Shown in pieces: positions 1-3,797 of a DNA stretch of 5,635 nt (the first letter of the stretch is position 1; each line of letters begins with the position of its first letter). The DNA is taken from assembly GCA_023388195.1 (NCBI GenBank), contig JAEWGR010000187.1, positions 1 through 5,635 on the forward strand. The letters run 5' to 3'. This DNA comes from Bacillota bacterium (lineage in GTDB: Bacteria > Bacillota > Negativicutes > Sporomusales > Sporomusaceae). The position numbers and the translations under genes were made by a program. Under the pieces are notes generated by a model. It searched no databases. It had not been told where the DNA came from and saw nothing but the letters and a program-made list of their open reading frames with translations.

Positions 1-214
1 ATGCTACAGCGCGCGTTGCATCTGATTTTGTGGCCATGAAGTTTGGCAACAGATCGCCACTTTTGCAGCTTATCCCAGATTGACTCCACTATTCAGGCAA
101 GTATGTTAAAAAAACAGGGATATATCAGTGGTTCCGGACAGTTCGTGTGCCACGCAGGGGCGCATCATATAGTGGGTGGGAGCCCCAAGATTTAGCAAAT
201 CACTCATAGCGAGT

Positions 215-247
215 CTTGAGCGTCATAGGGTAACCTATGACGTTAAG
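215..247 (+). repeat. Perfect 9-bp hairpin with GTAA tetraloop
   Basis: CGTCATAGG (221-229) pairs perfectly with CCTATGACG (234-242) around GTAA (230-233), a GNRA-class tetraloop. The stem extends outward through G220-T243 (wobble) and A219-T244, and after a bulged G218 through CTT 215-217 with AAG 245-247. It is not followed directly by a T tract, so it is not itself a terminator; the terminator hairpin lies about 10 bases downstream. It may be an RNA structural element or a protein-binding inverted repeat. Confidence 0.6.
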
Positions 248-256
248 GGTATTGGG

Positions 257-284
257 GTCACACACAAGTGTGGCTTTTTCTTTT
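257..284 (+). terminator. Intrinsic terminator upstream of tail-like genes
   Basis: GTCACAC (257-263) pairs with GTGTGGC (268-274), with one T-G wobble, around a four-base ACAA loop. The tract TTTTTCTTTT (275-284) follows immediately. This is the classic rho-independent arrangement. It should stop transcription coming from the left, so the genes starting at 364 need their own promoter or depend on read-through. Confidence 0.65.
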
Positions 285-350
285 ACATTAATATCCATAA
301 GGAAAATTTATACATGTCTATAATTCAATAGACAACTTACTTATAGGAAT

Positions 351-355
351 GGGGG
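351..355 (+). promoter_or_regulatory. Ribosome binding site deciding the start at 364
   Basis: GGGGG at 351-355 lies 8 bases before ATG 364. The alternative in-frame ATG at 349 has its AGGA (345-348) directly abutting it, which is too close to work. This favours the start at 364, giving a protein that begins MPQGLQIFD. Confidence 0.5.
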
Positions 356-363
356 CTTGGCAG

Positions 364-687
364 ATGCCACAGGGATTGCAAATATTTGATGGTAATGGGA
401 GCATAACAATAGATATTACTGACCGTATAACAAAAGTAATAGATGTTATTGAAACGGAAGGTAAAGATGGAAGTAGGATTGATACAAATATTGGCGAAGG
501 AACATTCTGGTGTATTCCTATATATGGAACTGATTTTTTAGCTTATGAAATGATGACATTAAAACCACCTGTCGTGACTATCAATGGAACAACTATCTCA
601 TGGGTATATACTGACAGAAATAATTGGGGGACTTCTCCACCGTACCCAATAAATCCCAAATATATGCTGCTCTATGGGGTGTATTAA
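364..687 (+). CDS. Small phage-tail-like protein (DUF6453-like)
   Basis: The 107-aa product begins MPQGLQIFDGNGSITIDITD and ends LLYGVY. From memory, a GLQIFD-type opening followed by a short central segment, a late VxINGTTxSW-type strand and a terminal YGVY is typical of the small DUF6453-type proteins near tail-tip and fibre genes in phages and prophages; I could not run a domain search. There is no signal peptide or membrane segment, as expected for a phage structural or accessory protein. I chose ATG 364 over ATG 349 because of its better-spaced ribosome binding site and because family members, as I recall them, begin just before GLQIF. The stop overlaps the next start (TAATG), so the two genes are almost certainly co-translated. 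The gene is AT-rich: bases 361-420 contain 22 G+C out of 60. The exact role is unknown. Confidence 0.6.
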   Translation: MPQGLQIFDGNGSITIDITDRITKVIDVIETEGKDGSRIDTNIGEGTFWCIPIYGTDFLAYEMMTLKPPVVTINGTTISWVYTDRNNWGTSPPYPINPKYMLLYGVY

Positions 688-689
688 TG
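676..689 (+). promoter_or_regulatory. TAATG translational-coupling junction with GGGG ribosome binding site
   Basis: The upstream stop TAA (685-687) shares its last A with the ATG at 687-689. GGGG at 676-679 sits 7 bases before that ATG, inside the upstream coding sequence. This decides the start at 687 over the in-frame ATG at 624, which would force a 64-base overlap with the first gene. Confidence 0.6.
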
Positions 690-1598
690 ACAAAATATCT
701 AGAAGTTTTTACAAATGACGGTCATTTGCAAATTGATGACTTTTATTACAACTTAAAACTTACACGAAAGGTGCATTTAACATTGCCACCCGAAAAAATA
801 TCCGATCACGCACCTCATGTATTTCCTGGCGATATGCAAGATCTCACATTAGTTCCTGGCCGTATGGGCTATAATTATTCAGGAGGAAATCATTATCGTG
901 CAGGAACGGAAATTCTGAAAAACCGAACAGATAACCAAGATCCACAAGATATTGTAGATGAATTGGAATCACTTATTATTTTGTATGGAAGCCATCGTAA
1001 CGAATGGCCTTCTAATTTTCGTTATAAATATGAAAGTCCTTATATGTATTCTGAGCAGATGTGCTTTATTCATGTAAATAGTGGAAGCGCGGGTTGCATT
1101 AATCAATCAGCCGCATTTTTGGTATACAATGCCAGTTCAACAACACCAGCAGAAGTAGACTGCTATATTTTTGGAGGTGGCTGGTGGGAAAGAAACCCTC
1201 TGTCAAAACACGGAGCAGGCATAGAAATATTTGATGCCAGTGGCGATAATGTATTTAGCAGCAATAATAAAAATATGAAAATAATAAAGAGCAGCATAAC
1301 AAATATAGAAAATACTGGTACTATTATAAGTAGATTGCGAAACTGGCGTGATTTTAGCTATAGCGAACCAACTGGGCGTAAGTATGCAGTCTTTACGCCT
1401 GTAGTACCAATTGGTTTTATATCGCATCCCGACTATACATCTTTTGCTCAAGTATGGCTACCAACATATGAAATGAGTGGCAATACCTGTATATCAAGAA
1501 TGTCCCCGTTTGGAGGTAGAGATACTGGAGCATTTGATGATATCACCTATATTCGCCGAAACGGAATGTGTTTGGTCGCAGATGTAACAGGATTTTAA
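687..1598 (+). CDS. Phage-tail-like hypothetical protein, 303 aa
   Basis: The product is 303 aa from the coupled ATG at 687. It opens MTKYLEVFTNDGHLQIDDFYYNL, and a second copy of the same kind of motif, GIEIFDASGDNVFSSNNKNM, starts near residue 178. Both resemble the GLQIFDGNGSITIDITD opening of the gene before it, which suggests repeated beta-hairpin modules. I associate the GIEIFDASG pattern with tail-tip or accessory proteins of phages and prophages; this is family knowledge from memory, not a search. The protein is rich in aromatic residues and glycine and lacks any signal peptide, membrane helix or recognisable catalytic motif. A role in a virion or tail-like particle, perhaps host contact, is inference. 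The C-terminus (NGMCLVADVTGF) looks complete. The gene is as AT-rich as its partner. No promoter separates the two. Confidence 0.55.
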   Translation: MTKYLEVFTNDGHLQIDDFYYNLKLTRKVHLTLPPEKISDHAPHVFPGDMQDLTLVPGRMGYNYSGGNHYRAGTEILKNRTDNQDPQDIVDELESLIILYGSHRNEWPSNFRYKYESPYMYSEQMCFIHVNSGSAGCINQSAAFLVYNASSTTPAEVDCYIFGGGWWERNPLSKHGAGIEIFDASGDNVFSSNNKNMKIIKSSITNIENTGTIISRLRNWRDFSYSEPTGRKYAVFTPVVPIGFISHPDYTSFAQVWLPTYEMSGNTCISRMSPFGGRDTGAFDDITYIRRNGMCLVADVTGF

Positions 1599-1856
1599 AT
1601 TCCGACGGTGAAATGTCAAGTGCCTCATAGGGAAAGCTTTAAAAAATGAGTAGATTATCGCTAGGATGCACAAAAAGGTACAGTAAACAAATCCTGCCTG
1701 CTCAAATTTTTTTAAATGCAGGGCGTTAGGGCGCAGACATTCTACGCCGTTCTATACAGGCGAGGTCTTTCAGAAGTCGAAAGCTCACCTGACTCACTTC
1801 TCTGACAGTGAGAGTGAGGACAAATGGACATTAGAAACAATACATATAAGAATGAT
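1599..1856 (+). ncRNA. Candidate structured noncoding RNA between tail-like genes
   Basis: No gene of useful length is present. The stretch can instead be drawn as successive helices: CTCAT 1624-1628 with ATGAG 1646-1650; AGGAT 1663-1667 with ATCCT 1691-1695; CCTGC 1697-1701 with GCAGG 1718-1722; GCGTTAG 1723-1729 with CTACGC 1742-1747 (one bulge); a three-part stem 1757-1791 (CAGG/CCTG, GAG/CTC, CTTTC/GAAAG, loop 1772-1778); and CTCAC plus TCTC (1793-1802) with GAGA plus GTGAG (1810-1818). The last two are strong and contiguous. The 16-bp terminator at 1857-1905 then ends the unit. I recognise no known RNA family. It could be an independent small RNA of up to about 300 nt or a long structured 3' UTR of the tail-like operon. 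No promoter was identified. Confidence 0.4.
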
Positions 1857-1912
1857 AAGACAGGCATTGTGTGAGCGAGAAAATCGAGAACACAATACCT
1901 GTCTTTTGTTTT
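1857..1912 (+). terminator. Very strong intrinsic terminator with 16-position stem
   Basis: AAGACAGG (1857-1864) and ATTGTGT (1866-1872) pair with ACACAAT (1890-1896) and CCTGTCTT (1898-1905), leaving one C-A mismatch at 1865/1897. A small inner stem, CGA 1876-1878 with TCG 1884-1886, caps it. TTGTTTT (1906-1912) follows. It closes the transcript carrying the tail-like genes and/or the candidate RNA and insulates the next gene. The A/T-flanked symmetry means weaker action on the opposite strand is possible. Confidence 0.8.
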
Positions 1913-2015
1913 GCAATGATCAGTCTACCCGGTGGTTCCAACTGTACTCGTGATGGTGATCCCCATTCCTAATCAGGTGAATCTTTCAAAATATTAACAT
2001 AACAGAGGAGGAAAT
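1913..2015 (+). promoter_or_regulatory. Leader of the 447-aa gene with strong ribosome binding site
   Basis: This is the gap between the terminator and the gene starting at 2016. AGAGGAGG ends at 2011, four bases before ATG 2016, and is a near-perfect Shine-Dalgarno. The gene follows a strong terminator, so it should carry its own promoter here, but I find no convincing -35/-10 pair. The best -10-like word is TATTAA at 1992-1997, with no matching -35. TGAT/ATCA around 1953-1974 could form a small hairpin. Confidence 0.4.
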
Positions 2016-3359
2016 ATGGCACTTTACAATAAACAGCTCCATGTACGAAAAGATGGCGTAGTGACCAATATTAATCTGTACACTTCAGTAAGCGAAGCCG
2101 GCAATTCCGCTTTAGCGGTTAAAGATGGCAGCGCCACGGTGTATGCAAAATTAGGAGTACCTACAGATTCACTGGCCTCACCGCTTAGAGTACGTAAAGA
2201 TGGCAGTACCTACGCGGTGCTGACCACTGCCGTTGAACCGGTAATTCCCCCCTTATTCTCTTACACAGTGACTGATGGTTTTTATAGTGCCGGATCGGCC
2301 GGGGCGATTTACGGCGACAGAAATGCGTCACCGACTACTTATACTGCTCAACCCTATAAAGTGACCAACTTAAATGGAGATCCCGCTAATTTCGGTTTTT
2401 TTCAGGGGACTGCCGGCCGTTTAGTTTTGCGGCAATATAATTATACGCCTTATGCCCCACCCAATAAAATTATTGACCCGCTTAGTGCCGCCTGGCGTCC
2501 ATTTATCGCTGAGCCAAGCTGGAGCAATATAGCCAACCTGCATGCTGTGACTGGAAAAGGCCAGTGGTTATATGCCACTGGTTATGATTTGGGGAAAATT
2601 GCAGTTGTGGACATGAACGCCAGTTATACTCAGGCTGTGTTTAATTATCAATTTCCAACATCCTGGCCAAATATTTCGCTGGCACCATCAACTGCCTGGT
2701 GCCATGGGGAAGGGCTGGTTATCGTTGGCGACTATCTGTATGCATTGTTTTATATTAATACCAATCATGATTATCAAGATTATCTTAACAGCATTGTCGT
2801 GAAATTCGCTATGAATAAGACAAGTGGGGCATTGAATTATGTCAACCATCTTGCAGTTGGCAAAAACGCCTTTACCCTGGAGCACTTTAATAACAAATTA
2901 TATATTTGCTGTGTTGGCGGCATGCAAAAAGGCGGTAGCGCCAATGCAGAGACCTGTTTGGATATTATTGACCTGGCTACTTTTACCAAGAGGACGGTTG
3001 CCAAAACTACCGGCATGACCGGCGATATCCGCAGTATTACGATTGCTGATGAAGATCATGCCTATATTTTTATGGGCAACTATGACTCTTATTTTAGCAA
3101 TATGATTGGCAGTGTTTATTACACTTCACTTGCCAATATTACAGCACCTGCTTCCTGGCCAAAGGTAACAGATGTCAACAATTTCGGGTATCTCTGGGGG
3201 CTTTATAATGATTCCAACCATCTGTGGTTCGTGAAAGGCCGGTCAATTGAGGTTTTCTCATCATTGCCTACGGCTCGTGCCAATGCTGTTAAATCCTTTA
3301 ATGTAGCTGACTTAGGGTTTACCGACGGCCAGATTAATGCGTTTAATCCGATTTTATAA
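2016..3359 (+). CDS. KDG-repeat plus probable beta-propeller protein, 447 aa
   Basis: I do not recognise a named family over the full length. Residues 8-72 hold three short repeats, LHVRKDG (8-14), LAVKDG (33-38) and LRVRKDG (57-63), spaced 24-25 residues and each followed by a hydrophobic strand, probably a small beta-hairpin repeat module. A proline-rich linker (about 74-81) follows. From about residue 170 onward come several blade-like units: a short hydrophobic strand, a turn, a [WY]LY or LY strand, then a charged strand such as KIAVVDM, SIVVKFAM, CLDIIDL or SIEVFSSL. This is the look of a YncE/NHL-type beta-propeller. There is no signal peptide, transmembrane segment or catalytic motif. 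The position beside tail-like genes suggests a fibre- or adhesin-like binding protein, which is inference. Sampled composition (2461-2520: 30 of 60 G+C) is intermediate between its neighbours. The start is fixed by a strong ribosome binding site. Confidence 0.55.
   Translation: MALYNKQLHVRKDGVVTNINLYTSVSEAGNSALAVKDGSATVYAKLGVPTDSLASPLRVRKDGSTYAVLTTAVEPVIPPLFSYTVTDGFYSAGSAGAIYGDRNASPTTYTAQPYKVTNLNGDPANFGFFQGTAGRLVLRQYNYTPYAPPNKIIDPLSAAWRPFIAEPSWSNIANLHAVTGKGQWLYATGYDLGKIAVVDMNASYTQAVFNYQFPTSWPNISLAPSTAWCHGEGLVIVGDYLYALFYINTNHDYQDYLNSIVVKFAMNKTSGALNYVNHLAVGKNAFTLEHFNNKLYICCVGGMQKGGSANAETCLDIIDLATFTKRTVAKTTGMTGDIRSITIADEDHAYIFMGNYDSYFSNMIGSVYYTSLANITAPASWPKVTDVNNFGYLWGLYNDSNHLWFVKGRSIEVFSSLPTARANAVKSFNVADLGFTDGQINAFNPIL
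2037..2231 (+). repeat. Three tandem KDG repeats in the 447-aa protein
   Basis: Residues 8-72 of the encoded protein contain three copies of an L-x-V-(R)-K-D-G motif about 24-25 residues apart; the third copy is shortened. The DNA word AAAGATGGC recurs exactly at 2049-2057, 2121-2129 and 2196-2204. The second and third copies also share a following VYAKL/TYAVL-type strand. The pattern indicates internal duplication of a small beta-hairpin unit. Confidence 0.65.
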
Positions 3360-3539
3360 AACAGAGATTAAATAATACAAGCAAATGCATATCCGGATTT
3401 TTCGCATTGTCAAAAAGTTTTCCGTTACGGAAAGGCGCTTTCGCAGTCTCCAGATAATTCGCATTGCATTTGTCCACTCCCAAGGACACAAGGGGGGGCG
3501 GTTCTTTTGTGTCCATAAAATTGTTTTTGATCGATAAAT
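3360..3539. other. Gene-free, repeat-rich 3' region after the 447-aa gene
   Basis: There is no credible gene on either strand. The stretch holds several inverted repeats. TTTCCG 3419-3424 pairs with CGGAAA 3428-3433 around TTA. CAAATGCA (3382-3389) is the reverse complement of TGCATTTG (3465-3472). GGACACAA (3484-3491) is the reverse complement of TTGTGTCC (3507-3514). TTCGCATTG also occurs as a direct repeat at 3401-3409 and 3458-3466. The 3484-3514 hairpin is followed, after ATAAAA, by TTGTTTTT, so it may be a first, weaker terminator for the preceding gene. Confidence 0.5.
3484..3528 (+). terminator. Possible first terminator after the 447-aa gene
   Basis: GGACACAA (3484-3491) and TTGTGTCC (3507-3514) form a perfect 8-bp stem, extendable by G-T wobbles, around a G-rich loop with seven consecutive G. 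The T-rich TTGTTTTT lies about 6 bases after the stem, further than ideal, so termination here is uncertain. Confidence 0.35.
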
Positions 3540-3586
3540 AATCTCCAATTGCGAACCAGACAGCGTAATTGGGGATTTTTTATTTT
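3540..3586 (+). terminator. Strong intrinsic terminator before the FapA-family gene
   Basis: AATCTCCAATT (3540-3550) pairs with AATTGGGGATT (3567-3577) with one T-G wobble, and the stem continues inward through GCG 3551-3553 with CGT 3564-3566. It is followed by TTTTTT-A-TTTT. This separates the 447-aa gene from the downstream FapA-family gene, which must then be independently transcribed. Confidence 0.8.
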
Positions 3587-3797
3587 CACCTGCAAACAAC
3601 CCTTGGCGTTTGCATATTTGTCACAACAGGTACTAGGACAATTAACCTATATGACCAGGTCATTTATTATACGATATTAATTACAATAAGTGTCGCCAAA
3701 GCCAGGTAGCAGTCTTGGATGGATATACGGATTTGCTGTCAGAGCGGTGTGATGGGTGTGGGCTAACAACCTGAATAATAACGTAGGATGTGGTTGT
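3587..3797 (+). promoter_or_regulatory. Upstream region of the FapA-family gene
   Basis: This 211-base gap lies between the terminator and ATG 3798. It contains the candidate promoter and palindrome at 3642-3670. About 120 bases of probable untranslated leader follow, in which I see no clear riboswitch or stable hairpin. AGGA at 3785-3788, nine bases before the ATG, is the likely ribosome binding site. Confidence 0.45.
3642..3670 (+). promoter_or_regulatory. Candidate promoter with palindromic operator in its spacer
   Basis: TTAACC (3642-3647; 4 of 6 to TTGACA) and TATTAT (3665-3670; 5 of 6 to TATAAT) are separated by exactly 17 bases. The spacer contains ATGACC-A-GGTCAT (3651-3663), a perfect 13-base inverted repeat. 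A palindrome between -35 and -10 is a classic repressor position. I cannot assign the regulator family. The weak -35 box keeps this tentative. Confidence 0.4.

Larger units (their letters stand above)
157..286 (+). ncRNA. Candidate structured RNA or structured 3' UTR
   Basis: Adjacent small helices can be drawn by eye. They are GGGGC 157-161 with GCCCC 182-186, GATTT 189-193 with AAATC 197-201, ACTC 202-205 with GAGT 211-214, and a long stem at 215-247. The series closes with a terminator-like hairpin at 257-274 followed by T-rich DNA. Helices packed end to end before a terminator suggest a transcribed structured element reading left to right. I match it to no riboswitch or RNA family that I know. 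It may simply be the untranslated tail of an upstream transcript. Short helices of 4-5 bp occur by chance, so only the 215-247 stem and the terminator are individually strong. Confidence 0.3.
1..363. other. Gene-free leader with short broken reading frames
   Basis: No convincing gene lies here. A frame open from the window edge (bases 3-83) ends at a TGA at 81-83. Another frame is open from 40 to a TAG at 193-195 and reads ...LKKQGYISGSGQ... from an ATG at 103 that lacks a Shine-Dalgarno. Together they could be the decayed 3' end of an upstream gene with a frameshift, but I recognise neither peptide. From about 157 onward the sequence is a series of small hairpins ending in a terminator. Between the terminator and the first gene (285-363) the DNA is AT-rich. 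It contains a TATAAT at 319-324 without a good -35 box, and a five-codon mini-ORF (ATG 314, TAG 329-331) preceded by AAGGA; neither can be assigned a function. Confidence 0.5.

Noticed and set aside
1203..1451. 82-aa open frame on the minus strand
   Set aside because: It lies wholly inside the 303-aa plus-strand gene, has no recognisable motif, and is the kind of shadow expected in AT-rich coding DNA.
364..1598. Complete prophage or contractile injection system
   Set aside because: Only tail-accessory-like proteins are visible; no sheath, tube, baseplate, capsid, terminase, integrase or lysis gene is present in this window.
1599..1912. Known riboswitch, T-box, RNase P, tmRNA or hammerhead ribozyme
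   Set aside because: The signature words I looked for (for example CTGATGA plus GAAA, a GGGTGGAACCGCG T-box, a tmRNA acceptor end) are missing.
687..2015. Diversity-generating retroelement (variable gene plus template repeat)
   Set aside because: The 303-aa protein lacks a C-type-lectin-like C-terminus, I see no adenine-differing copy of its 3' end in the following gap, and no reverse transcriptase is in the window.
3354..3599. 81-aa open frame on the minus strand in the gap
   Set aside because: It runs through two hairpins, including the strong terminator, and its composition is low quality; no ribosome binding site or family resemblance.
3671..3677. Sigma-D (flagellar) -10 element ACGATAT, 6 of 7 to CCGATAT, upstream of the FapA-family gene
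   Set aside because: It is tempting for a flagellum-linked family, but no TAAA-type -35 lies 14-16 bases upstream.
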